Shown piece by piece: positions 25,657-38,428 of a DNA stretch of 64,000 bases; position 1 is the stretch's first letter; every line of letters starts with the position of its first letter. This DNA is from Liolophura sinensis. Its lineage: Eukaryota; Mollusca; Polyplacophora; Chitonida; Chitonidae. The DNA is taken from the NCBI RefSeq assembly GCF_032854445.1, contig NC_088299.1:15619608-15683607 (forward strand), read 5' to 3'. The position numbers and the translations under genes are program-made. The notes under the pieces are model-generated. The model did not search any database. It had not been told where the DNA came from and saw only the letters and a list, made by a program, of their open reading frames with translations.

Positions 25657-26392
25657 TCTTCTTGGATAATGGCATAACATGTACACGTGCCCGGTGTACA
25701 TGCTATTTACGTGTATACTCATAGCTTTAAAAGCTCACAAGTCATATACTTGAGCGAAAACAAATGTACAAATCACCAGAGACTGAGGACCCAGGCCGTA
25801 AAATGTCACATTATCGCAGTATTTCATCAGAAAGTCCTGACAAATCATAAAGTAAGTTGTTTTGAAAACATTCGCAGCTTTACACTTGGACAAATATCTT
25901 TCCATAGGCCCGATACAATACACTTGTTTTCTTGATGCTTACTTTTATTATGATTTTCATAATCTCCAAAAAAACACGTCAATATGTTAATAGTTTAAAA
26001 CAAATCCACGATGAAAACCACTTTTGCACTGTATCAGTTACATTTAACGTTTTTCTTTAATACTGATTTTTAGAATGTAAAAATGACTAAATTCTGTATT
26101 TAGGTCAACGGTGAAAATTAAATGATCTTCACGATTCAGTTAAATATTTATCTGATCGGCATTTTAAGGCTAAATGAAGTTTCCTTATATCAGCAAAAAC
26201 TGACAATAAAAAATACAGCAACTGACTTGAAAACTGACAAAGTCCCATGTTATTATAACTAGTTATATGACAGCCGACTATCATGACTTCCTGACTCACT
26301 TACTGTTATATACCAGTATCTTCAATGTACTTTTTGTCTGCCAGAAAACCAAAACTTAAATAAAAGAGTTGGTGGTTAAGATATGTTTCTTT

Positions 26393-26587
26393 TTTTTTTT
26401 GATTGGTGTTTTACGCCGTACTCAAGAATATTTCACTTATAGGACGGCGGCCAGCATTATGATGGGTGGAAACCGGGCAGAGCCCAGGGGGAACCCACGA
26501 CCATCCGCAGGTTGGTGGCAGACCTTCCCACTTACGACCTGAGAGGAAGCCAGCACGAGCTGGACTTGAGCTCACAGCGACCCTGTA
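26393..26587 (-). mobile_element. SINE family A, 5' truncated
   Basis: The 3' module is very well conserved (TTTTACGCCGTACTCAAGAA, GACGGCGGCCAGCATTATGA on the plus strand), but the tRNA head is missing beyond the B-box region. The duplication AAGATATGT(T/A)TCTTT flanks it at 26378-26392 and 26588-26602, with one difference. The truncation therefore happened at insertion (incomplete reverse transcription), not by later loss. Confidence 0.9.
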
Positions 26588-26664
26588 AAGATATGTATCT
26601 TTCTTCAGTAGGGTAGTGACAGAGTGGTACTGATCCGAAGTTTGTATTTATTTTTTTTATTTAC

Positions 26665-26812
26665 TTTTTCTTATTTGACTGGTGTTTTACACCGTAAAGA
26701 ATACTTCAGTTATATAATGATGACGCCCAGCATTATGATGAGAGGAAACCAGGCAGAGACTGGGGAAACCCACGACCACCCACAGGTGGCTGACAGACCT
26801 TCCCACATACAG
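26665..26812 (-). mobile_element. SINE family A, 5' truncated, diverged
   Basis: It contains the reverse of the 3' module (CCAGCATTATGATGAGAGGA, ACCCACGACCACCCACAGG) after a T-rich stretch. Several small deletions relative to the neighbouring copy at 26393 show it is older. The two copies lie in tandem orientation less than 100 bp apart but represent separate insertions. Confidence 0.85.
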
Positions 26813-26944
26813 ATTTTTACACTGATTACAAGATTACACAACAAAAGTGACTGAAAGGTAACAATAAGCCGATGTTCAATAGCCTTAGAGCAGGCCTATA
26901 CAGCTGTATGTACATCAAAGGTGTTGTACAGATAAGCAGGCATT

Positions 26945-27139
26945 ATGTGGCCCATGTATGTGGCCCATGTATGTGGCCCATGCATGTGGCCCATGTATGT
27001 GGCCTGTGTATGTGGCCCATGTATGTGGCCCGTATATGTGGCCCATGTACGTGGCCCATGTATATGGCCCATGTACGTGGCCCATGTACATGGCCCAGGT
27101 ATGTGGCCCATGTATGTGGCCCGTGTATGTGGCCCATGT
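26945..27139. repeat. Minisatellite, 13-bp unit, 15 copies
   Basis: The unit is CATGTATGTGGCC, with CATGCATG, CGTGTATG, CATGTACG and similar variants. There is no stop in several frames on both strands, which creates spurious open frames. Confidence 0.92.
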
Positions 27140-27829
27140 CCTACTTTAAGCACATCTATGATCTAGCTTAACTGTCAAGAAATCAAAATATCTTCATTTT
27201 TCCAGCACTGCATGTCACCGAGGTTGTTTACTGACATCCTCCTAGCTGTCAAAGTGTCCCACGAAGTCTCCTCATATTCTCAGGATCACATTCCTCACAA
27301 TATATTTCCTCTCCTCACCCGTCATCTGTCACACAGTGACTGCTGGTTTTTCACTCACTTTGCAGTGTCTTACAGACTTCAACTGACAGGTTGAAGTACA
27401 TTTAGGTCATCTCATCATTCAGATTCTATTCAAGCCTATAAAACTCAGACCAGCTCAAAAAGTCCCAAGATGTTATGAGGCTTAATTAATTCTGTGAACA
27501 ATGAACCATTTCAATACTCGTTCATCTCAAATCTGGCTCTTTTAGTAAAAACTAGTGCTGTTATTCTTTCAGTTCATAAGTGACAGTTTATATATGTATT
27601 AACATCACCTAAAGTTAATTAATACATGACAGTCCTAAAGTACTCCATGTTGGATGAACTGTTATTGTTGTTCCTATGTAGATTTCACTTCAACTGCTTA
27701 CAAATTGTATATGTAAATGAGTCACATGGCTCAATTATGTACCTGAATTCATGACACTTTGTGGTAAATCTAGCAGGGCTATTCAGTCAGACTGTAAGGT
27801 TATTTACACCTCTTCAGTAATACTCAAGT

Positions 27830-27937
27830 TCATTTATTTAATTGGAATTTTACTCCATACTCAAGACAAGTTGGCCAGCATTATGTTGGGAGGAAACCAT
27901 ACAGAGCTCAGGAAAACCCATCCACAGATCTTCCACA
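27830..27937 (-). mobile_element. SINE family A, short relic
   Basis: Only the tail and part of the 3' module remain (TTTATTTAATTGGAATTTTA, GGCCAGCATTATGTTGGGAG). An internal deletion removed the ATATTTCACTTAT segment. Confidence 0.75.
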
Positions 27938-28813
27938 GATACATGTATGAAGTAATATTTTCATCCTATTTAGATCTTCAATTTAGAAGAGTACCCCAAT
28001 GGGAGTCTGAAATGAATCCGCCATGTTATTTAATGAATACTGTACTTATTTTGGCAGAGTCTATATTATAATACATTGTATGATACATTCTGTACACCCA
28101 CACACCAACCCATTCAAATAAAACTTCAACGTTTACATAGCCCTAAAGTTAGTTTCTGTCCACAATCAAAAAAAGGACCAAACAAAACTAAAAGAAAACA
28201 AACAAAAAAAAAAATAAAACACATTTTAACAAGCTTTTTCCATGAAAATATTACATACTTATCCAACTCATACCAAAAAGCACACATATACAGTACAATT
28301 ATCTTGACAGACGGAATAGACAGGTAATACTTAGTACAAGACCGGGTGCCTTTATATCAAGTGAATGGGTTGATCTTTAAAATTATACTCAATTCTGTTG
28401 CTTATTTTTAAGAGCAAAGGCAAAGCATGATAAAATTAACTATTTCCGCTGACACACATAACAGTGATTAAATTGCAATAAATCACTACAAAAACATAAC
28501 ACAAATATTAAACAAGCTATCAGCTAACCACTGTATTAACGAGGAGCGCCTTACACATCATACACATCGTCACATACATGTAAACACTAACAAACACTAC
28601 GATGGAACACATGATATATCAATCAATCAATCAATTTTAGTGTCCTAGCTCAATAAGACAATTAGGTTACCAAAAAGATGTCAGAACACCTGTAATCACA
28701 TTACGAAGCTCTGCGTAATTTGTAGCACTTTGTGCTGTAGGTCTTCTCACTAATTACGAAAGCAAGTCGGCACTGTGTATTACACTTAGCTAGAATACAA
28801 ATGTTAGCGATGT

Positions 28814-28841
28814 ATATTTATGTATTTACATACATAAATAT
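28814..28841. promoter_or_regulatory. Perfect 12-bp inverted repeat with 4-nt loop in the probable 3' UTR
   Basis: Arms ATATTTATGTAT and ATACATAAATAT are exact reverse complements separated by TTAC. The hairpin lies about 75-105 nt past the stop codon of the zinc-finger gene. On the transcript it would form an AU stem containing AUUUA pentamers, the core of AU-rich elements. That it is transcribed is inferred from position. Confidence 0.45.
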
Positions 28842-28916
28842 GTATGTACAATAACTGCATTTCAGAGACGAGCGTTGTTAAAACTTTGACAACTATATAT
28901 CCGAACACACCATCAT

Positions 28917-29194
28917 TTATGTAAAATCGGCGGATTCTAAGTAATTGCGCTGCAGAGAGCTGGAGGACTTGTGTCTTTTGCTGTCAATGTGCTGAGCAAA
29001 CTGGCCCTCGGCATTAAGCGTAACATTACAGGTTGAGCAGTAATACTTGCCACTTGGTGTGCGGTAGTTTGAAAAATCTCTGCGCGACTTTTTGGCTGGG
29101 CTGGGTTGGTACCAGTTGGAATCTGTAGTTCCTTGCTGATAATCAGCTCCAGGAGAGTCGTACCTTATACCTGCTGGTAAGCTGTTGCCCTCAC
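28917..29194 (-). CDS. Terminal coding exon: zinc finger 3 and C-terminus of ZMAT3/ZNF385-like protein
   Basis: The exon follows a good acceptor (pyrimidine-rich tract ending in TTTTAG, AG at 29196-29195) and ends at a TAA at 28919-28917. It supplies two bases of a split Gly codon and then 91 residues. An N-terminal hydrophilic linker (GEGNSLPAGIRYDSP onward) leads to KKSRR, a possible nuclear localisation signal. A matrin-type finger follows, with C-x2-C (CSTC), 12 residues, then H-x5-H (HIDSKRH). The motif TPSGKYYCSTCNV just before and within the finger, and a tail of about 20 residues after it, resemble the C-terminal finger of ZMAT3. The expected role is binding of double-stranded or structured RNA. 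A SINE sits only about 34 bp upstream of the acceptor. Confidence 0.85.
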
Positions 29195-29229
29195 CTAAAA
29201 CAAAACAACAAAAACAAACATGGTATTTA

Positions 29230-29476
29230 TTTATTTGACTTGTGCTTTAGGCCGTACCAAAAAATATTTCACTTATATGTTGGTGACCAACACTATGTAG
29301 GAAGGAAACCGATCAGAGCCCGAGGTAAACCCATGATCAACCACAGACTGCTGGTAGACCTTCCCACTTAGGGCCAGAGAGGTACATGTAGCCATCATGA
29401 GCTGGACTTAACTCAAAGCAACCGCATTGGTGGGAGGCTCCTGGGTAACTGCTAACACCTCGGCCACGGAGACCCC
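29230..29476 (-). mobile_element. SINE family A, near full length, at the 3' edge of the large intron
   Basis: Read on the minus strand, a tRNA-like head comes first (GTGGGGTCTCCGTGGCCGAG; the A-box region is degenerate). The conserved 3' module and an AT-rich tail of the TTTATTTATT type (as seen on the plus strand) follow. Flanks carry an 11/12-bp target-site duplication (ACATGGTATTTA at 29218-29229 and ACGTGGTATTTA at 29477-29488). The body is diverged from the better preserved copies at 50947 and 52217. Its tail lies about 34 bp upstream of the terminal exon's acceptor. Confidence 0.85.
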
Positions 29477-29488
29477 ACGTGGTATTTA

Positions 29489-32400
29489 AGTTATGCATTG
29501 CAGCAATTCCATTATCACAATGAAGCGAGTAATAAATAAAATGACCTCCGTTGCAATGGATCTTGTATCTCTTGGATCCCTTCATTTTGCTGAAGTACTG
29601 CAGCCTTTATGTCCATTGGCTACACAGGATATGTAAATCAGATGATTCAACAACAACGAAAAACTGACCTCATATTTGTGTGAGTTTTTCAAGTTACTCA
29701 CAGGTCCTCGATACCTTCTAATAACATGTTCACAAGACAGAAGCTTCAAGCCTGGGTTTGTTTAAACCTGGACCTATAATCAGTATTCACCAATAAAATT
29801 GTTTCAGGTGAGTGTTAAAATCATGTTGTGCATACTTTAGATACAGAGAATACACGTGTATCAAGTATACATAAAGACAAAGGTTGAGACAGAGTGTTTG
29901 TGTTTTCTGACATCACTTCCTGACCCGAGTGAACTCGGGGTTGTTGAAGATTTCTGCACAAAATTTGCTAGTAGTGGCAGTGATGTAAAATGAAAAGTAC
30001 AGAGCGAAGCATGCACTCTGAGGAATATGCTCCAAAACTTGGGAAATTTCTCCTGAAGGTAACTCAAATTCCATAGTGAGAGAAAAAACACAAACTTAAA
30101 TTTATACATCGGAAGGATTTTCAAAATGAAATTTCAACTTTATTCTTGCAATGTCTCCTCAAATGACAAAATTTGTTTTAAGAATCTGGTAAACTTTGTT
30201 AAATCAGAGAACATATTACCTGGAGTCACAGTTTGGATGGATTAACCCTGTTAAGCATGCATGCTTACAAATGCCACCAGCTCTATAATAGTGGTTAACT
30301 TGATGGTCACTTGGGACTGTGAACTGTGTCCATACCATGATGGTCACCTGAGAACGTGTGCTGTCTCTGTACCAAAGCACTAATAATGTACGCTCTTAGA
30401 ATTATAGATACAGTATGTATGAATGTTTAAAACCCTGTGGGGGGGAGACCCTAACTAACGAACCAGCTCCACACATTTGTCTGCCAAGCAGACATGTTTT
30501 ACGGCTCTAACTCACACCCGACAATGTCTAGACATCGAGTTCCCTCTTACACCTTTCACATCAATACTGTCAAATTTTGACACAGACAATCAAATTTTGT
30601 CCCGGATACCCAGTGCCTGTTGGCGAGTGCTGGACAGAGCGAGTATCACTCTAGTTAATCCTGATGAAGATGAAGGGGAGAATGGTCAGTCATAGTGTCT
30701 GGTGGACTGATCCCATGACCATGACAACCAGAAAGGGGTTGTGTAAAGGAGGAGGGGGGGGGAGGGAAGATTCATCATTATGGCTTTCAGCACAACCCCA
30801 CATAAACAAGCTACATGGACACATCCATGGTTCTGGAACCAATTCCACAAAGACATTTCTGACTTCAGTCAAAATTGGAAATACCATTTTAAAGCTTTTT
30901 TTTTTACGGTGTTATAAAGTAAAACTTTGTGCATCTCATCAGTGTTATCTTAAGCCAAATGTATCCAAATTTCAACATTCAGTACCAAAAACGTTTTGGA
31001 AAGAATTTAAATTTTGACTTAAGTTAGACATGGCTTTGTGGAATAAGCTCCAGAAGCTGCCATGTCAGAATGAAGCGTCATCAGTTTGGAGGTGGCAATG
31101 ATGAAAACTTACAGGTACAGTATTCAGGTGCTTGGACATTACAAGTATGCTGAAAGTATAGTACTGTCCATCAGTTCCCAGGGGTTGACAAAGCCAAATG
31201 GGCTTAATCCCAAAAAATTCAACTTCACAAAAAATAATAATCATCATTAAACACTTTTGTAAAGTTCTAAACGGAACTGAAAAAAGTGTTGAAAACTTAA
31301 TGTGGGATAGGCAGGGTTTGACCTGATGTGGGTATTCTGCGCATATGATGCACACCACCACCAAAAACCATGAATCTCCTGTAACCAGATGACTGGCTGT
31401 TGTTTTCTGTAAAATAACAGCTCCAAATTTTGTCACATTTTGATAAAATTTGAGAGCAGATTCATTTTAATTAGTTATTCAATGGAAAACAACAGCTCAT
31501 CAGAATCAAGCAAGTTTTTACATACCAAATAAACACATACCCTAATTCTTAAACCTCTTCCTATATCATAGGACAACTTTCAGTGCACCTTGGTAAGGGT
31601 TTTTGGGGGTCATTAACAGTATGTATACATGAATGTATAGTTGGGGGGGTGTTACTTTGTACTGAACTATTTTGATTTTAGGTACCATGTTTACCTTGTC
31701 CAGGTTTGCTCCCCAGTGTTACTGTTTATGCTAAGTCTTCCATGCCATGTTTCTCATCTCCATCCTCCCAGTCATTAGCCTATTGATTCACAGCCTATAC
31801 CCACAGCAGTAATTCAAAGGCTAGAGAAGGCTCCAGCAATTGATACTTTCCACCCAATGCTTCAAAAGAGAGGTCTATTAAAGGGAGACAATTAAATGAA
31901 AGCGGCACTGCCTTATCAGGCAGAAATAGAGCTGAATGGCTGGTGTCTCAGTGACTGGTAGGTCAAAGAGAAACCGCTCAATAAAACTGTCGCATTAAGG
32001 ATTGATAAGACAGATGCAAAACAAAAGAAAAAGAACAGGGTCCTACTTCACCAAGACACAGATGGGCTGTAAAAAATAATCAACTGCATAAAAATACAAT
32101 TTCTTTCCAATTTTATTGATGTTTTCCTTACAATATCTTTGTACCACAGGAAAAAATGGCCAGCGATAATGCGTTATCTATAAAGGCAATCTTATCTGCT
32201 CTTCTGGTTCAGAACACATTACTCCGAATCAAAAGACCGGGAACTATTTTAGACTCCAACATTCCGCCACTGGAATATTTCCAACACTAAAGTTCTTCTT
32301 TAGAAGCAACACCTAGCCAATAAAAAGAACAGACTGACATTACTCCTCTAGCTGTAACTTCATGTACGTGTACATATGTACAAGTACTCCTTCATCTATG

Positions 32401-35400
32401 TTCTCAAGTTTTTCTTATACTATTTCTATTCAAATAAGTTTTCTACAAACAAACTTGTACATTATACTGAGAATGGGCTGTAAGAAAAGTTTCATTTTCC
32501 CACTTCAGCTCTCTTCCTCTTTCACAAAAATAACAATTGGTCAATAGTTTTTAACAGTGAACTGAACCACAATTTTAAAAAATTTTTGAGTTTTTTTAAA
32601 AACCAGTGTGTTTCATGAGCAAGCTGACACCAATAATCTCCTGAAGAATGGAATTAAAGAAAAACTGAATATCTGCCTGTTACTTTGTCCAACCTTAATA
32701 ATTTTTTTACTGAATGTCCTTTTTTAAAGGTTTCCAATCAAGTACAATGTAAATATGTCTGTAACAGAAAGAACTGCAGGGACAGTCCAAAGTTTCTCAC
32801 AAATTAGATGATTTTTCACTTTTATTGTTATACCAGCCTCTGACTTTGAAAAAAGATTCATTCTGCATGTAAAACATATAGCTGACTTGGTGTGGCCTAA
32901 ACTACAAAGTGACTCCTGGGCCTATAGTTTCCAAAAAAGAATCATAAGGCGAAATTTGTCACTGGTCTAAACTGTCCGCACGATGAGATAACATGCAAAT
33001 GAGGCAGCGCAAATACTCCCACAATGCCATTTTCCCACATATAAACAGAATCATAGATTGAGAGCCAATTATACGTCTAATAAACCAAAAACAATTTTTC
33101 CTTCTATTGATAATGTATTACAAAGTATTTCTAATTCTCAACTATCTGCATGGTAGAACTGAAGTTACATGGCAGGCCACACAATTACAATGCAGTACCT
33201 TGTCTTACATTTCAAAGTGAAGATCTCCCATCAGGTAAACAACAAGAGGAAGTAACCCAGTCCAAAAGGTCAGTCATCTGCCATTTTTCAAACTATAGCG
33301 GCTTGAATGAGTGGATGTTCGAAGGGAAACCCTAAACTGTTTGTGTGTGGGTGCTTGATGCACGCTTGAGGAACTGGTTTCATAGTTGCCACTGTAACAT
33401 CTACATGTAACAGTAGCTCTCAGAACTCCTACACAAATAAGCCAAACAGTCTTTGGTAACTTATAAGTACACCAACAGAAAGCTTTCTGTAAATAAATGA
33501 ACAAGCATTTCTGCAGACTTCAATCACTAAAGAATCTTACATTTGTGAGACACATAGCCTCTAATAAGTGTCTACCTCTTGTGTTCTGGCTTGTCGGCAG
33601 GGAATGGTATCTGACAGATATGTCAATATTTTGCTGGTTTAGCAAAGAGTGTTTATTGCCTGGTATATAATGTCCGTTTCCTGCCATCTGTTCTCTATTA
33701 TCCTTCCTCCACAATCCACTTGACATAACTCTTTGACATTTGGGAAGAAACTCTAATGTTGCAGTAGAATTCTGCAGCAAACATCTCATTTTCAGAAAAC
33801 AATGCAAAGTCATGATGGTAAAAGACACCTGACACGATACAGCCTTTTAAAAATTATCAGTGTGAATTTACACTCATGATATTTGTTACTCCACAGAGCA
33901 GAGTGCGTAACAATTAGAACCGCTCTATATACACCTGACAAGATATTCAGGTATACTTAAAACTAAGTTTATTTTAATAGATAGTCCCTCAATTGCTTAG
34001 CACGGAAATTATATTTCTGTCTCCAACAAATTGGACCATTCTTGGACAAGGAATTTTCAAGATTCCCCTATCTGCGTTATTCTAGCAGTCTTAGTAACAA
34101 AAGCCTATGTAGTTGACAATGCTGTTTCGTGTAGTCCTACATGCAGTTTGAAGGAGACTGGTAGTATTCACCAATATGACATGTCACATATGGAGAAGTT
34201 GGTAACTATAACTTGCCAAAGCTTCATGGTTTATTTTTGGCCATTAACACAAAAATACAACATGATTTATAATGCAAGTTTACTGGTTACATGTAAATCA
34301 ATATATCTGTGTACAAGGACTTACTTTATAGTAAATGAATATATGTACATGTATACCATAAATTTCAAATATTCCAAATATCCAGACATAAATCCAATGA
34401 CTTATAAAAAAAATTAGAAAGAAACTAAATTATTGCAATACATGTTGTGATCAAACATCAAGAATAACACCAAAAAATAACTAAAAGCTGCATGTTGATT
34501 TACAATATTCTGATTGGGAAGTTGGATATTCAAATACTTGTATGTGCTGTATTAAAACACCTACATCAAAAAAGATCATAAGACTTTATACAGTGCCTCT
34601 CACTGTAATTCCATTGTACATATACATTTACATGTGCAAAGCATATCTTTAATACATCAATTTTCAAACAGCAGCAAAAGTAAACTGCAAAGAGCAGTGA
34701 ATTGTTCTACAAGTATGTGTGTGTGTGACGGAATGATTCAAGATGTCTCAGAGCTGTGTTGTTGTATTGGGGCCTGTAGAGAGGAAGAGGTCAGGCCACT
34801 GACTCATACAGTCATTCAGAAGTTCAGACTCAAGCTCAGTTTGGAGTGGCAAGGGTGGTCAGGTCCGATGCCAGCATAATGCCACTTAATACAGAGGGTG
34901 TTGGGGCAAGAACTTTGTTAATCCTTCTTGGATGAGCTAGATAGCAAGGAGTGAGAAACTCTGCGCAAGTTATTGCAGTTAAACACTCGAGAGAAAGCTC
35001 CTTAATCAGAATGGATTCCTGGGCAAATGGACAGGAGGTAGAGGAGGGTCTCGGCAAAAAAAAATGTCCAGTTTGTGAGACTTTAGGGTTAAATCCAGTT
35101 GCAATTCCGACAATGACTCATAAACTGTCACCAAGCCTACTGCTTTTAGGAGAATTGATCACATCTGATTTCACCTCATATTGTACTATCTCAGGACTAC
35201 ACTGTTCCTAGCGCTGTTTTTGTCCCCATTCATATTTTAACTGAACATACGAGATGGTTAGGCCCTACTTATCATTCCCAACTTTAGGAAGAAAATCCTT
35301 AATGAATATTTTGAGAGTAAGAGTCAGTCATTAGGTAGCCAAAGTAATTTGATACATTTAGATAGAAAACACAGAAAATTGAATTCATTTTTATAAATTT

Positions 35401-35598
35401 ATTTTCTGATTTTGACAATTCATCTTATTTTATTCTTGAGTACAGTTGCCGTGACACATGTTTTCTATAAAGAAACACATGCTTTTGAAAGATTCAAAGT
35501 CAGAAAAAAGCAAGACAGTGTTAAATTCTTCAAGCTGAAAGAAGAGCAACTCACTTTTACAATCATTCAAGATCCCAGAGAACAAAACATATAATTGG
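29489..35598. other. Large intron, left part
   Basis: Intron sequence on the minus strand, AT-rich, with the MITE at 30831-31055 and a G-rich run near 30750-30767. No further zf-met exon was found by eye on the minus strand. Confidence 0.45.
30831..31055. mobile_element. Foldback MITE with about 45-bp terminal inverted repeats
   Basis: The left end TTCTGGAACCAATTCCACAA and the reversed right end TTCTGGAGCTTATTCCACAA match, and the match continues through AAG(A/C)CAT(T/G)TCT to CAAAATT. Roughly four in five positions agree over 42 bp. The interior is AT-rich and non-coding with a T9 run. No clear target duplication was found, so the superfamily is not assigned. A related copy is at 25407-25656. 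Confidence 0.65.
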
Positions 35599-36154
35599 TG
35601 CCATGGATGTCACAAAGATAATGGTCAATAACCACCTTAACAGAAGTTCACATGAACCACCTGAACTGCAACAGTACCACTGACCAAGCTGGATCATAAC
35701 CACTACAACTGCCATGGATGTCACAAAGATAATGGTCAATAACCACCTTAACAGAAGTTCACATGAACCATCTGAACTGCAACAGTACCACTGACCAAGC
35801 CGGGTCATAACCACTACAACTGCCATGGATGTCACAAAGATAATGGTCAATAACCACCTTAACAGAAGTTCACATGAACCATCTGAACTGCAACAGTACC
35901 ACTGACCAAGCCGGGTCATAACCACTACAACTGCCATGGATGTCACAAAGATAATGGTCAATAACCACCTTAACAGAAGTTCACATGAACCACCTGAACT
36001 GCAACAGTACCACTGACCAAGCTGGATCATAACCACTACAACTGCCATGGATGTCACAAAGATAATGGTCAATAACCACCTTAACAGAAGTTCACATGAA
36101 CCATCTGAACTGCAACAGTACCACTGACCAAGCCGGGTCATAACCACTACAACT
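35599..36154. repeat. Tandem repeat, 111-bp unit, 5 copies
   Basis: Copies start near 35599, 35710, 35821, 35932 and 36043. Two variants alternate: CACCTGAA with AAGCTGGATC in copies 1 and 4, and CATCTGAA with AAGCCGGGTC in copies 2, 3 and 5. The unit is exactly 37 codons, so a minus-strand frame stays open for 206 codons (36183-35563), with a repeat starting MAVVVVM. No family is recognised and it lies inside an intron on the gene's own strand. Confidence 0.95.
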
Positions 36155-38314
36155 GCGGTGTCATTACTTCTACAGACAACCATCTTAAGCCATGCCAGCT
36201 GTAATGTTTACATGCTCATTACTGTGAACTGAGCTGTTAATTCAGGATAATCTCTTAATCACTAACCACTTAAAAGGCTCTAAATTGTTTACCACAGTGT
36301 GAAGTGACTTACTGAGACTTAACCAACCACACGGAGGGTGTGAAACATCATTCTAAACTGTACTTATTTGGCGAGATGCTTAAAAAAAATGACCCAAGAA
36401 CAACTGTGCTTGCTTGGAAATGTCACCCCAGGGCACCATGATGACATCATTAGAACATCTGACCTTTTGTTTTACCCTCTACCACAGTGACTAAGGGGAT
36501 GTCTGTAAATTTCAATTAATTACCACATCCCTAACAGACAGGTTTTTGAAACAGCTTTCCAGTTTGTCTCCCCCTGAGAATCTGTCAAAGGTAAAATGAC
36601 AGATTGTTTTGTTAGATTACAAACGCCACAGCAAGTGGGTGACCAATGATAGTAACCAGCCATGGCAGGAATTCATTGTCTGTCATGTGCCACAATAAAT
36701 GGTTCTGTCAACCAGGAAAAAAAAAGACAATTTCTTCAACTACATAAACCTTCAAATAAAAATCAGCATTTCAAAGGAAAAGCCTGTCCACAAAGTAACC
36801 ATGGCAACTAAATCCTGATTCATTTCATCATTTCATCCATGAGAGAAGCAGCATGATGAAAATTCAAACTTCTCCGAAATGCTGAAATTCATGCAGATAT
36901 GCAAATGAAGTTCTGAAATAAACAAAATCATGGGAGTTGCTGGCTGATTCAGGCAAAGTACTAGAACTTTTCAAAGCTGCCAATCAAGAACACAAATTTA
37001 ACCCATCATATTCAGTACTGGTACAAATATAAGGTCAACATGCTGGTTATAAATGTTCATTCCTTCTTTGACATCAAGGTATCACACCTGCTTAAACCAT
37101 TAACCCAATGAAACAGGACATTGTCAGGAGAAGGATGAGGGACACTAGATAGTAGCATCCATGCATCCTGTATTTGCCCCCAGCTGCCTATCATGATAAA
37201 AAACACTCAAAACAAGGGAACACATGAATCCCAATTACAACTTGTTTCAGTTTTACTTTTTAAGAAACCAGTGCACAAGTCGATGTTACAGTCCTTGAAA
37301 TTAAGCTAAGCTAATTTAAATATAGTTCCATATGCAGTGGAGAACATAAAACCCTCTTTTGATGCATCAAAAATAACTTGACGTTTACAGCAGACTTGAT
37401 GAGTTTGTGTGATTGAACAATATATAATACATAGTATGTACAGAATAATCTGTAACACATGCCTTGCTCATCACCCTCCCCATCCCGAAAGGGAGAGAAA
37501 ATTCAGGGTAAATAATACTTGATTTAGACCTTGTCAATTTTTTGGCCAAAAATTGATTTCTTCCCGTAAACTGTTGCTCAGTCAAAGTCATGTCAGAAAT
37601 TTATGGATTACACATGTCTGTTGCTCAACTTGATACCACACTTTCTGCAGAAAGCATGATTAATTCCAAAATATTTAGCAAAAAAATTCAGTAAAACCCA
37701 GATACAAACTAGCAGTGAATCCATTAAAACTGCTTGAATACATGAACATTTGGCTTGTGTTGTGGTAGTCTGTAAAGAACTCTACTGAACTGAAAATACC
37801 AAGTCCTGATGGAGCATTCTGTCTTGCATGACACACAAAAACTGAAACAAACTAAAAAGCATTTAGCAGTGAAGACATGATCAATGGTTGTGACTCTCTG
37901 GTGTATGCACTTTTTTGGCTTTAAGGATTTCCTGGAGTTTGACTATGGAAATCCCAGTGTGTGCCAAATGTTGACCAAGGCTAGTATGTGCACCATCCTC
38001 AACTCTTCAAAACTGATCACAAGACATTTGCAAAAGGTCGATGGGCTGTTCTTCTGAACCATTTACATTCCAATGTTAGTCTCAATTTTTTTTGTAGCTG
38101 TCAGATGTAGTTGATCAAAGATGTGCTGGCCTCCTTTAAAAGTGGGTTAGCCAACAAAGATTAAAGAATCACTCTCTTAGTCATCCAATACAAACTTAAA
38201 GTTCTGATAGTTTCAAGGTGAAAAAATTCATTGGTTTGGTGATTTTTTTCAACAGTTTACAATGCATGCATGCATATGATGATTATTCATCAGCCCTATA
38301 TTTTTAGTTGAAGG
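36155..38314. other. Large intron, unique sequence
   Basis: AT-rich unique intron sequence between the 111-bp array and the 18-bp and 32-bp arrays. No exon, SINE or MITE was recognised. Confidence 0.4.
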
Positions 38315-38428
38315 TACATGATGAAAGGCTTACACATGATGAAAGGCTTACACATGATGAAATGCATACACATGATGAAAGGCATACACATGGTGAAATG
38401 CATACATGATGAAAGGCATGCACATGGT
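38315..38428. repeat. Short tandem repeat, 18-bp unit, about 6 copies
   Basis: The unit is ACATGATGAAAGGCTTAC with GGCATAC and TGCATAC variants. It lies about 240 bp before the large 32-bp array. Confidence 0.88.

Larger units (their letters stand above)
24426..28916. other. Probable 3' UTR and 3' flank of the zinc-finger gene, rich in transposon relics
   Basis: This lies downstream of the minus-strand stop at 28917. It holds three SINE A copies, one foldback MITE and the 13-bp array. The phrase TGAAGTTTCCTTA(C/T)ATCAGC plus AAAAACT occurs at about 25126 and 26174. Several possible polyadenylation signals (TTTATT on the plus strand) exist and the real one cannot be chosen. No coding exon is seen. 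Confidence 0.45.

Noticed and set aside
26896-27171. Several open frames on both strands rich in GPCTWP/ATYMGHI
   Set aside because: They come from the 13-bp minisatellite, which has no stops in most frames.
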